From: Peptostreptococcaceae bacterium | GTDB taxonomy: Bacteria; Bacillota; Clostridia; Peptostreptococcales; Anaerovoracaceae | DNA length: 6,066 nucleotides | Assembly (NCBI GenBank): GCA_016650115.1 | Contig: JAENWI010000096.1 | Span: 1-6,066 of the forward strand | Direction: 5' to 3' | Part shown: positions 1 to 5,781 of the stretch, one piece after another | How the letters are laid out: every line of letters starts with the position of its first letter | How positions within the stretch are numbered: the first letter of the stretch is position 1 | Position numbers and translations under genes: made by a program | Notes under the pieces: model-generated | Databases searched by the model: none | What the model was told of the DNA's origin: nothing | What the model saw: only the letters and a program-made list of their open reading frames with translations

Positions 1-157
1 AGAACCAACTGCTGACCTAAAAGAGTTCTTACGTGGAGAAGTAAGGTATTCTTCCTTAGAAATTTCTTTCCCAGAGCATGCGGGTGAACTATTTGATAAG
101 GCAGTATCAGATGCCAAGGAGCGGCTTGAGTCGTACAAGAAGCTAGCTAGGGGATAA
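1..157 (+). CDS. nifJ: Pyruvate:ferredoxin oxidoreductase, C-terminal end (partial)
   Basis: Only the last 51 codons (reading frame from base 2, stop TAA at 155-157) lie in the window; the gene starts upstream. The visible peptide has the usual end of the long single-chain pyruvate:ferredoxin (flavodoxin) oxidoreductase: an EPT motif, then a phenylalanine-rich turn and GEVRYSSL, then FPEHAGELFDKA, closing with a charged helix (DAKERLESYKKLA). This family oxidises pyruvate with CoA to acetyl-CoA and CO2 in the cytoplasm and reduces ferredoxin, using thiamine diphosphate and three [4Fe-4S] clusters; none of the catalytic parts are in view. Recognition rests on tail similarity recalled from the family, so another 2-oxoacid oxidoreductase of the same architecture is possible. 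No U-tract terminator follows directly; the first structure downstream is the palindrome at 210-290. Confidence 0.8.
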   Translation, partial: EPTADLKEFLRGEVRYSSLEISFPEHAGELFDKAVSDAKERLESYKKLARG

Positions 158-209
158 CATCTATATATTGACATCCTTTTTATCCTTGGATTTTATGGGT
201 CATATCTAA

Positions 210-290
210 TTACGTATATTCTGAACCTAAAATGGCTATACCCCTTTAATCATGTGGGATACAGCCATTTTAGGTTCAGAAGATACGTAA
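210..290. repeat. 81-bp near-perfect palindrome (35-nt arms, 11-nt loop)
   Basis: The arms 210-244 and 256-290 are inverted copies that match at 32 of 35 positions; the mismatches are at 218, 238 and 241 of the left arm. The outer ends are TTACGTAT and ATACGTAA, and the centre of each arm carries an unbroken 19-bp match. The trinucleotide TAA flanks the structure on both sides (207-209 and 291-293), which could be a short target duplication. It lies 52 bases after the oxidoreductase stop codon. No run of T follows either arm, so it is not a standard intrinsic terminator, although the transcript would fold very stably. It may be a small non-autonomous palindromic element (MITE-like) or a 3'-end protecting hairpin. 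The structure is certain; the role is not. Confidence 0.85.
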
Positions 291-299
291 TAAAGGTGT

Positions 300-425
300 G
301 ATTGAGAGAATTTGCAAATTTTGCATAGCAAACAAGCCACCGGGATTTTTTGTGTTAGAGTAAATTCCGATGACTTCGCTGCAAAATTCTAAGTAATTCC
401 ATCTGTTTTTTACAATTAATTGAGG
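300..425 (-). mobile_element. Probable non-coding 3' end of the IS30-family remnant
   Basis: This stretch follows the stop codon of the transposase remnant and holds no gene. It contains short self-complementary motifs typical of insertion-sequence ends, such as the 13-bp palindrome TGCAAATTTTGCA at 313-325, and a related GCAAAATTC at 381-389 that is partly inverted relative to GAATTTGC at 309-316. The exact outer boundary of the element cannot be fixed because no opposite inverted repeat is seen beyond the truncated end near 715. Confidence 0.35.
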
Positions 426-715
426 TTACTTCTTTAAGAGTGAAGGTTTTAAAGTTACATCATCAGATGAAACTGCTTCTAAACCAAAAGCACCAATCAC
501 ATCTTTGCCAAGCAGTACTCTGGTCAGTTCAAAAGGGGTGCATCCGTTTAGACTGACCCTTGGGGTACTGTTTATATGATTTGTAAGTAAAGTAATATCA
601 GTTTGCGATAAATTGTCAAATGTTGACCCTTTAGGGAGTACATAGCGGATATATTCGTGATTTTTTTCAATATCGGTCTTTTGAAATGAGGCCAAAGGAT
701 CACAAAAGTAATATT
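426..715 (-). pseudogene. IS30-family transposase, C-terminal fragment
   Basis: The open frame runs from 818 down to 426, but only about the last 95 residues resemble a transposase. They carry the IS30 signature around the third catalytic acid of the DDE triad: YFCDPLASFQK, then E-K-N-H-x-x-I-R (the Glu being the catalytic one), followed by YVLPKGSTFDNL, NHINSTPR and NGCTPFEL, and the usual ending LKPSLLKK. Full-length members have about 320-350 residues, so the DNA-binding domain and the first two catalytic aspartates are missing and the protein cannot be active. The first roughly 35 residues of the open frame are hydrophobic, unlike IS30, and read through DNA that on the other strand matches the decarboxylase remnant, so the junction lies near 715-745. 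Family assignment is firm; the precise breakpoint is inferred. Confidence 0.85.
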
Positions 716-739
716 GGTGCGACGAATAGAAGCGTTTCC

Positions 740-1186
740 AGGTTTTCAAAAACAGATAAAACAGAAACTTGCTTCTTATCAGGAAGAAGATAGATAAGCA
801 TGCATTTTGAGAAAGCACTTATTGAAAAGTATGGTATATTTGCAGAACTGAATACGGGGAATATTCTGATGCTCATGACTGGAATTGGAAACAGCAGAGC
901 GGATTATGAAATTTTGATTAAAGCGTTGAAAGAACTTAGTGGAATTAATCAAAGCGAGAAAACTTCCGAGAGAACGGAAAAATTTGATATTCCAAAATCA
1001 AAATTATTAGAAGCTGAAGGAAAAATTTGCTTGAAGGCTGTCATACCATATCCGCCAGGAATACCTCTCGTTTGCCCTGGGGAAATTATTACTAAAGCAC
1101 ACATTGAAACAACATATGGCTTACTCATAAATGGAGAAAAAGTCTTAGGATTAAAAAATAAATGCGAAATGGCATATAAAGAATAG
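740..1186 (+). pseudogene. Orn/Lys/Arg-type PLP decarboxylase, C-terminal remnant
   Basis: The clear open part starts at ATG 800 (128 codons to the TAG at 1184-1186). Its first half (ALIEKYGIFAEL, then an isoleucine-glycine-asparagine turn and a DYEILIKALKEL helix) matches the end of the large PLP domain of group III Orn/Lys/Arg decarboxylases. The second half has the C-terminal domain hallmark AVIPYPPGIPLVCPGE. Such enzymes have about 450-500 residues or more, so the PLP lysine and most of the active site are absent. Upstream of ATG 800 the same frame still looks family-like (KTDKTETCFLSGRR) as far back as about 740 but is cut by TAG at 791-793, which marks it as decayed. An AGGAAGAA stretch at 781-788 could by chance act as a ribosome binding site, so a short peptide might still be made. 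The substrate (arginine, lysine or ornithine) cannot be told. Confidence 0.8.
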
Positions 1187-1241
1187 ATACTAAATTGCAT
1201 TTAAAGAACAGATGAGAAATGGCATTTAAGCAACAGAATGG
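1167..1241 (+). repeat. Three tandem copies of a degenerate 25-bp repeat
   Basis: Units lie at 1167-1191, 1192-1216 and 1217-1241, head to tail with an exact 25-base period. All share the core AAAT(G/T)GCATWTAA followed by AA(T/C)AGA; neighbouring units match at about 19 of 25 positions. The first unit includes the last codons of the decarboxylase remnant, so the array appears to have grown from the gene's 3' end. The period is not a multiple of three, so the copies do not encode a repeated peptide in one frame. Confidence 0.75.
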
Positions 1242-1275
1242 ACTGCACCTAATCTTACGGTGGAAAGGAATTAGC

Positions 1276-2223
1276 ATGTACCAACAATTTTTCGTTCTTT
1301 TTGCAATTATGTTTTCCGGCTATCTTTTAAGAAAATTTGTTATAATAGATTTTAATATGAATAGGGGCCTGAATCGATTTATAGTATATTTTTCTTTCCC
1401 CTGTTTAATATTAGAAAAAATAGGGATGCTTCCAATGGATAAGCCTACAATGAATTTATTTTACATTGTGTTTGGAATTGGTTTCGCTCTTTTTGCAGTA
1501 TACGCGGGGATTGCTTTTTTGTATGTTAAAGCAAGGCATTTCCCTAAGGAGAAGTCTGGAATTATAGAATTTGCGATGACTGCTGCCAATACGGGGTTTA
1601 TGGGTTTCCCTATAACTCTTTTGTTTTTTGGTGAGAAGGGATTACTTTTAATACTTGCATTAAATTCCGTTTTATATATTTACACTTTTACGTATGGGTT
1701 ATATCTTCTAAGAAGAAATAATGATAAATTAAAAGAAAAAAACATGAAAAATAATATGGTTGGGTTGTTTAAACTGCTTTTGAATCCAAGTATTATTGCG
1801 TTAGTACTTGGTTTAATGATTAGCAACAATCATTTCGAAATTCCAGTGGTAATTCAAAGTTATCTTCAGCTGATTGGAGATGTTGCAACTCCCATGGTGA
1901 TGATTTTTATAGGATCTTCCTTGTATGGATGCAATCTTCTAGATATGATAAAAGACAGGGTAATAGCGGAGAGTGTTATCATGAAATTATTAGTGATGCC
2001 GGTTATTACAGCTTTGCTGGTGATGTTTCTCCCTCTTTCGGTATTGGCAAAAACGATGTGTGTTTTCAGCTGCGCTTTTCCAACGGCTGCCATGGTGCCA
2101 ATTCTAACTGAGCAAGAAGGAAAGAATGTTGAATTTGCAAGTATGATTTTATTACTTAGCACGGTACTTTCAATGGTAACAATACCTGTTATTGTTGAAT
2201 TTGCACGGATAGTTTTTGGATGA
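1276..2223 (+). CDS. AEC-family (auxin efflux carrier) permease
   Basis: A 315-residue, strongly hydrophobic protein with about ten membrane helices in two halves joined by a basic, cytoplasm-like loop (residues 146-160). Family hallmarks are visible: a short N-terminal helix ending in GYLLRK, NTGFMGFPI at 105-113 in the fourth helix, NPSIIALVLG at 170-179 opening the second half, ATPMVMIFIGSSL at 204-216, and FPTAAMVPILTEQEG at 268-282. Characterised bacterial members move organic acids such as malate or malonate, or other small solutes; the substrate here is unknown. ATG 1276 is preferred over ATG 1219 because GGAAAGGA at 1262-1269 stands at proper spacing before it, the protein then starts directly at the first membrane helix, and the family length (about 300-320) fits. 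The extra 19 residues from 1219 are polar and fall in the tandem repeat. It probably once shared a transcript with the decarboxylase remnant. Confidence 0.88.
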   Translation: MYQQFFVLFAIMFSGYLLRKFVIIDFNMNRGLNRFIVYFSFPCLILEKIGMLPMDKPTMNLFYIVFGIGFALFAVYAGIAFLYVKARHFPKEKSGIIEFAMTAANTGFMGFPITLLFFGEKGLLLILALNSVLYIYTFTYGLYLLRRNNDKLKEKNMKNNMVGLFKLLLNPSIIALVLGLMISNNHFEIPVVIQSYLQLIGDVATPMVMIFIGSSLYGCNLLDMIKDRVIAESVIMKLLVMPVITALLVMFLPLSVLAKTMCVFSCAFPTAAMVPILTEQEGKNVEFASMILLLSTVLSMVTIPVIVEFARIVFG

Positions 2224-2345
2224 TTGATTGAAACCTGATATAAGCCTGCAAATCAGTCAGCCACCTCCAATGCCATAGGGAACTGGGAATACCGGAAAAT
2301 ATTTGTTGAAAAAATATGAAATAAAAATAGATAACACCTTGAATT

Positions 2346-2397
2346 AAAATTGGCCACCTGACTGTAAAAAAATTGCAGACAGCAAGTGGCCAATTTT
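2346..2397. terminator. Bidirectional intrinsic terminator between convergent genes
   Basis: The arms AAAATTGGCCAC (2346-2357) and GTGGCCAATTTT (2386-2397) are perfectly complementary over 12 bp, with a 28-base interior that can add a few pairs (CTG with CAG). The right arm ends in a T-run for the + strand, and the left arm gives a U-run for the - strand. It sits between the permease (+) and the iron-sulfur operon (-), where a shared terminator is expected. The remainder of 2224-2422 shows no convincing gene. Confidence 0.8.
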
Positions 2398-2422
2398 TAT
2401 ATATTAACAATAAAATAATCAA

Positions 2423-3151
2423 TCATTCCCCAAATGTGTCTGCAAACACGTCTGTCATGTATCTTCTCTTGCAGACAGGGCATACAACAGGGGTGTTGTT
2501 AGGGTTTGAATTGGCGAAATGCTCTTTTGTGGTAACAATTACTCCACATTTTTCACATCTGGCCCACTCAAAATGCTTGTGCCATATAGTGCGACCTTCT
2601 TCGTTGTCTTTTATAGTAATACATTTGGTAGGACAAACTTCTGAACAAGACCCGCAACCCATGCAATATTCAGCAGGCTTGCCATAAGGTGTATTAATTT
2701 CTTTAGTAACACCTCTGTTTACAGTTGAAATTGCACTAATGCCCAGCTTTTCACAAGCTTTTACACAACGGCCACAAAGAATACAATGGCTTTTTTTTTC
2801 TTTAATTATGGGCGCTTTTTCAATCTTATATAAATTCATTAATTCCATTATGGCAGGATTTTCGGGCGCCATTGAATACAAGTGTTTCAATATGGTTTTC
2901 CTAACCTTTGAAACTCTTTCAGTTGTAGTGACAACCTTTAAATTTTCCTTGACCTTGTAAGCACAAGCCGCTACAAGTCTTAAGGAGTTTTTCTCTTCGA
3001 CTTCAACCATGCAGAGTCTGCAGGAGTGAGTCGGCTCTGTTGAAGAACTGTAGCAAAGGCCTGGGATAAATACCTCCGCACGCCTTGAGGCGTCCATGAT
3101 TGTATCATCTTGCTCGGCAGAAATCTCGAGCCCGTCTATTGTAAATTTCAT
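2423..3151 (-). CDS. NuoG/HydA-like iron-sulfur subunit (2Fe-2S plus two 4Fe-4S)
   Basis: A 242-residue soluble electron-transfer protein, last gene of the operon. Residues 1-75 form a plant-type [2Fe-2S] domain with ligands C33, C44, C47 and C63, as at the N-terminus of NuoG and of FeFe hydrogenases. Residues 120-180 hold two [4Fe-4S] motifs: C123-C126-C129-C133, and C163-C166-C169-C173 followed by proline. The Cys/His set for the NuoG cluster between these domains is not visible, and there is no hydrogenase H-cluster or molybdopterin domain, so it is a bare relay. Two further CxxC pairs (C199/C202 and C224/C227) end the protein and resemble a zinc ribbon or rubredoxin-like knuckle. It starts 18 bases after the NuoF-like gene with a very strong site, GGGAGGTG at 3157-3164. 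It probably links the flavoprotein to the catalytic AOR subunit; which cluster contacts which subunit is inference. Confidence 0.88.
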   Translation of the reverse strand: MKFTIDGLEISAEQDDTIMDASRRAEVFIPGLCYSSSTEPTHSCRLCMVEVEEKNSLRLVAACAYKVKENLKVVTTTERVSKVRKTILKHLYSMAPENPAIMELMNLYKIEKAPIIKEKKSHCILCGRCVKACEKLGISAISTVNRGVTKEINTPYGKPAEYCMGCGSCSEVCPTKCITIKDNEEGRTIWHKHFEWARCEKCGVIVTTKEHFANSNPNNTPVVCPVCKRRYMTDVFADTFGE

Positions 3152-3156
3152 TGGTT

Positions 3157-3164
3157 CACCTCCC
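3157..3164 (-). promoter_or_regulatory. Strong Shine-Dalgarno site for the Fe-S subunit
   Basis: Read on the - strand the sequence is GGGAGGTG, with five bases before the ATG at 3151. It lies within the 18-base gap after the upstream stop codon, fixes the start, and suggests efficient independent initiation of the last gene. Confidence 0.8.
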
Positions 3165-3169
3165 TTCCT

Positions 3170-4942
3170 TTATTCTACGTAAATTGCTTCAAATGCGCAT
3201 GTCGACTTACAGTTACCACATCTAATGCATTTATTTTGGTTAATTATATAAGGTGTTTTAGGCTTGCCCGTAATTGCTTCAACAGGGCATACCTTGACGC
3301 ATAATCCGCAGAATTTACATTTGTCAGGTATAATCTCATATTTTATCAGTTTCGGGCATACCCCAGCTGGGCACCTTTTATCTACAATATGTGCTAAATA
3401 TTCATCTCTAAAATATTTCAAACTTGATAATACTGGATTTGGCGCGGTTTTGCCAAGCTCACACAGGGAAGCCTCTGAAGTGACATATGCCAACTCTTCT
3501 AACAAATCTAAATCGGACAATTCACCTTTGCCTTCACAAATACGGGTTAGAATGTCGAGCATTGCTCTTAAACCTTCTCTGCAAGGTGTGCATTTACCAC
3601 AGGATTCTTCTGTAAGAAACTTCATATAATATCTTGCCAACTCAACCATGCAGGTGTTTTCGTCCATTACAATAATACCGCCGGAACCCATAATAGAACC
3701 TTTTTCTTTTAGAGAGTCAAAATCTATTTCAAGGTCTAATAATTCTTCTGGTATGCATCCGCCGGAAGGACCGCCTGTTTGAGCTGCCTTAAATTTCTTG
3801 CCGTTTGGAATGCCACCTCCAATTTGGAAAATAAGCTGACGTAAAGTTATTCCCATAGGGACCTCGATAAGGCCGGTGCGATTAACATTACCAACCAAAG
3901 AAAATACTTTTGTACCTTTACTCCCTTTGGTTCCAATACTGGCAAAGTTTTCTGCTCCATTAGTCATAATATAGGGAATATTTGCCAAACTTTCAACATT
4001 GCTCAAAACCGTAGGTGAATCAAATAAACCCTTCTCAACAGAACGGATATATTTTACTCTTGGCTCCCCAACCCTGCCTTCAATAGAAGCCATAAGAGCG
4101 GAAGATTCTCCGCAGACAAATGCCCCTCCGCCTCTGACTATTTCACAACTAAAATTAAAGCCACTGCCTAAAATATTATTACCCAGGTAGCCATTGGCCT
4201 TCGCATCGTCAATTGCTTTCTGCATATGTTTGAGTGCTAAACCATATTCATCTCGAATATAAAGAAACCCGTAATGAGAACCAATAGCATAGGCCCCAAT
4301 AATTAGCCCTTCCAGTACGCTGTGAGGATCGCCTTCCATGATACTTCGATCCATAAAAGCACCGGGATCTCCTTCATCTCCATTACAGAGCATATACTTA
4401 AATTCACCGGTAATTTCATGACAGGAGCGCCATTTTAGACCGGTTGAGAAGCCGCCGCCTCCTCTGCCTCGAAGCCCACTTTTTTCAACTTCCTCGATAA
4501 TTTTAATAGGTTCCATCGCTAAGGCTTTTGTCAGACCGACGTATCCACCTGCTTCCAAATAATCATTAAAGCAACTTGGATCAATAACCCCTGTATTGCG
4601 TAGTACAATTTTGTGCTGTAATGCATAGAAAGGGTTTTCCTCTTTGGAAGTTACTGGCTTGCCTGAATCATCTTTGTATAAAAGTCTTGTAACGGGTTCT
4701 TTATCAAGGCTTTCGAGTATGTCAGAAACGTCTTTTGGTTGTACTTTGTAATAAGTAATATGGGCTGGAACAATAGTAACCATAGGCCCATTTTCGCAAA
4801 ATCCATTACAACCGGTTTCTTTGATTTGAGGGATAATGTTTACATCTAATTTTTTTGTTTCAAGATAAAACTGATCAACCAACGCTTGGGAGCCATTTGC
4901 AAGGCAGCCGGTTCCGCAGCAAACAAGAATTTTTTTTGTCAT
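3170..4942 (-). CDS. nuoF: NuoF-like FMN/NADH-binding subunit with extra Fe-S domains
   Basis: A 590-residue flavoprotein of the HydB/HndC/NuoF type. Residues 1-80 are a thioredoxin-like [2Fe-2S] domain (cysteines near 8/9, 13, 45 and 49). Residues 115-435 are the NADH/FMN domain, with the glycine-rich GLRGRGGGGFSTGLKW (156-171), CNGDEGDPGAFMDRS (186-200) and a second glycine-rich element, GGGAFVCGE (271-279). A [4Fe-4S] site follows with C448, C451, C454 (SCGKCTPCREG) and C494. After CPAGVC (524-529), two ferredoxin-type [4Fe-4S] motifs close the protein: C542/545/548/552 and C572/575/578/582. Plain Complex I NuoF has about 420-450 residues and lacks both end domains; this fusion is typical of soluble NAD-linked or electron-bifurcating complexes. 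It should exchange electrons with NAD(H) at FMN and pass them on through the clusters. ATG 4942 follows the preceding gene's TAA with no spacing, so translation is probably coupled. The gene symbol is meant at family level only. Confidence 0.92.
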   Translation of the reverse strand: MTKKILVCCGTGCLANGSQALVDQFYLETKKLDVNIIPQIKETGCNGFCENGPMVTIVPAHITYYKVQPKDVSDILESLDKEPVTRLLYKDDSGKPVTSKEENPFYALQHKIVLRNTGVIDPSCFNDYLEAGGYVGLTKALAMEPIKIIEEVEKSGLRGRGGGGFSTGLKWRSCHEITGEFKYMLCNGDEGDPGAFMDRSIMEGDPHSVLEGLIIGAYAIGSHYGFLYIRDEYGLALKHMQKAIDDAKANGYLGNNILGSGFNFSCEIVRGGGAFVCGESSALMASIEGRVGEPRVKYIRSVEKGLFDSPTVLSNVESLANIPYIMTNGAENFASIGTKGSKGTKVFSLVGNVNRTGLIEVPMGITLRQLIFQIGGGIPNGKKFKAAQTGGPSGGCIPEELLDLEIDFDSLKEKGSIMGSGGIIVMDENTCMVELARYYMKFLTEESCGKCTPCREGLRAMLDILTRICEGKGELSDLDLLEELAYVTSEASLCELGKTAPNPVLSSLKYFRDEYLAHIVDKRCPAGVCPKLIKYEIIPDKCKFCGLCVKVCPVEAITGKPKTPYIINQNKCIRCGNCKSTCAFEAIYVE

Positions 4943-5422
4943 TTAATCCACCGCCTTAACGCAAGAATTGATAATTTCTTTGGCCTTACCAAGTTTTACA
5001 TTGCCAAAATAATCCTGGTTACAAATTACGACAGGAGCCATGGCGCAAGCCCCAACACAGTTAACGATTTCAAGAGAGAACAGACCATCAGGAGTAGTTT
5101 CTCCTTCGTTTATATTAAGAGCTCTTTTAACTTCATCTAAAACACTCAAACTGCCTCGTATGTGGCAGGCGGTTCCATCGCATACTTTTATAATAAATTC
5201 CCCTTTTTTTTCAAGACTAAGTGATTTATAATAAGTTGCCATGGAAAAAATATCTGAAATAGGTATAGCCAAATAGTTTGAAATGGCTTTCAAATTATCT
5301 GGAGATATATATTTGTACTCTTTTTGAACCTCTTGTAATATAGCGAGGGAAAATCGTTTCGCGCTCGGAAAAGTTATTAATATTTCTTCTATACTTCTTT
5401 TTTTATCATTCAAAATTAACAT
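4943..5422 (-). CDS. nuoE: NuoE-like [2Fe-2S] subunit
   Basis: A thioredoxin-fold [2Fe-2S] protein of the NuoE/HydC/HndA family, 159 residues from ATG 5422, which is the normal length. The N-terminal helical part (ILQEVQKEYKYISPDNLKAI at 28-47) is the family's conserved segment. The cluster ligands are C81 and C86 (CDGTAC) and C122 and C126 (CVGAC). In related complexes this subunit sits on the NuoF flavin domain and holds a cluster close to FMN. The start is uncertain. The frame is open to a TTG at 5452 that overlaps the end of the preceding gene but has no ribosome binding site. ATG 5422 directly abuts a GGGGG run (5423-5427), too close to be ideal, and a TTG at 5413 has that run at good spacing and would give 156 residues. 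All choices leave the conserved domain intact. Its stop codon touches the next gene's ATG. Confidence 0.9.
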   Translation of the reverse strand: MLILNDKKRSIEEILITFPSAKRFSLAILQEVQKEYKYISPDNLKAISNYLAIPISDIFSMATYYKSLSLEKKGEFIIKVCDGTACHIRGSLSVLDEVKRALNINEGETTPDGLFSLEIVNCVGACAMAPVVICNQDYFGNVKLGKAKEIINSCVKAVD

Positions 5423-5430
5423 CCCCCTTT
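5423..5430 (-). promoter_or_regulatory. Purine-rich AAAGGGGG before the NuoE-like start
   Basis: On the - strand AAAGGGGG is followed at once by ATG (5422), then nine bases after the G-run by TTG (5413). It is the only ribosome-binding-like sequence in the 16-base gap after the MoaD-like stop codon, so it argues against the far upstream TTG (5452) and leaves 5422 or 5413 as the start. Confidence 0.5.
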
Positions 5431-5438
5431 CGTGGGAA

Positions 5439-5717
5439 TCAGCCACCTGCAATTCTAGGAAATAAAGAAATCATATCAGTGCTTTCGATTTTTGAGTTTA
5501 GCCCATCAATAAAGTCGATATTACGACCATTGATTAGAAAAATTACATCATTATTAATACCTTTTTTATCGTCAGTTAGTAACTGTGAAGACAAAGTTTG
5601 ACCATATTTATCAGCAATATTTATTAATAATTGTAAAGCACTAAGTTCTCCAAATGAAAATATTTCTTCTTTGCAATGAGTTTGATCTCTAAAATATGCA
5701 AAATATTTTACTATCAT
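5439..5717 (-). CDS. MoaD/ThiS-family sulfur carrier protein
   Basis: A 92-residue protein of beta-grasp size. It begins with the typical strand MIVKYFAYFRD, has a helix (ALQLLINIADKYG, 28-40), the strand DVIFLINGRNI (57-67) and the DMISLFPRIAGG ending. The terminal Gly-Gly is what is adenylated and thiocarboxylated in MoaD, which then supplies sulfur for the dithiolene of molybdopterin. Genes like this accompany AOR-family tungsten enzymes in many anaerobes and probably serve the tungstopterin cofactor. ATG 5717 is chosen because GGAG at 5724-5727 precedes it by six bases; a GTG at 5735 in the same frame has no such site and overlaps the hairpin at 5736-5755. No MoaE or MoeB-like partner is in the window. 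A ThiS role in thiamine synthesis cannot be excluded but does not fit the context. Confidence 0.85.
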   Translation of the reverse strand: MIVKYFAYFRDQTHCKEEIFSFGELSALQLLINIADKYGQTLSSQLLTDDKKGINNDVIFLINGRNIDFIDGLNSKIESTDMISLFPRIAGG

Positions 5718-5723
5718 TATTTT

Positions 5724-5727
5724 CTCC
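5724..5727 (-). promoter_or_regulatory. Shine-Dalgarno GGAG deciding the MoaD-like start
   Basis: On the - strand GGAG stands six bases before ATG 5717 and lies downstream of the GTG at 5735, which supports the shorter protein that begins with the family's first beta strand. Confidence 0.65.
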
Positions 5728-5735
5728 AATAACAC

Positions 5736-5755
5736 AGCAGGGGCGAACCCCTGCT
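5736..5755 (-). other. Perfect 8-bp hairpin with UUCG loop between AOR and MoaD-like genes
   Basis: On the - strand AGCAGGGG, loop TTCG, CCCCTGCT forms a perfect GC-rich stem in the 64-base gap after the AOR stop codon. The following bases (GTGTTATTGG) lack a U-run, so full termination is unlikely. It may stabilise the AOR end of the message, mark a processing site, or cause partial attenuation so that less of the downstream genes is made. The structure is plain; the function is inferred. Confidence 0.7.
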
Positions 5756-5781
5756 AAATATAAAATACTTAGATTAGATTG

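Noticed and set aside
168..196. TTGACA, 17 bases, TTTTAT: a possible promoter reading towards the 81-bp palindrome
   Set aside because: The -10 matches the consensus at only four of six positions in AT-rich DNA, and no gene follows on that strand before the IS remnant. A structured small RNA is conceivable but not supported.
716..818. The N-terminal 34 residues of the open frame over the transposase remnant (hydrophobic, signal-like)
   Set aside because: They do not match IS30 proteins and are antisense to DNA that matches the decarboxylase remnant, so they are read-through and not a real signal peptide.
1219..1275. Upstream ATG 1219 as the start of the permease
   Set aside because: The added 19 residues are polar and come from the tandem repeat, and the ribosome binding site at 1262-1269 fits ATG 1276.
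2224..2345. A - strand frame ending in GIGGG at 2257-2340, resembling the Gly-Gly end of a second MoaD-like carrier
   Set aside because: The frame is only about 28 codons, the sequence before the glycines is not MoaD-like, and there is no start with a ribosome binding site. Taken as chance.
2423..3151. FeFe hydrogenase subunit
   Set aside because: The protein has the N-terminal Fe-S layout of HydA but ends at 242 residues with no H-cluster cysteine motifs.
3170..5422. Assignment to respiratory Complex I (nuo operon)
   Set aside because: There are no membrane subunits, no NuoB/C/D/I genes, and the NuoF-like protein has N- and C-terminal Fe-S additions typical of soluble complexes.
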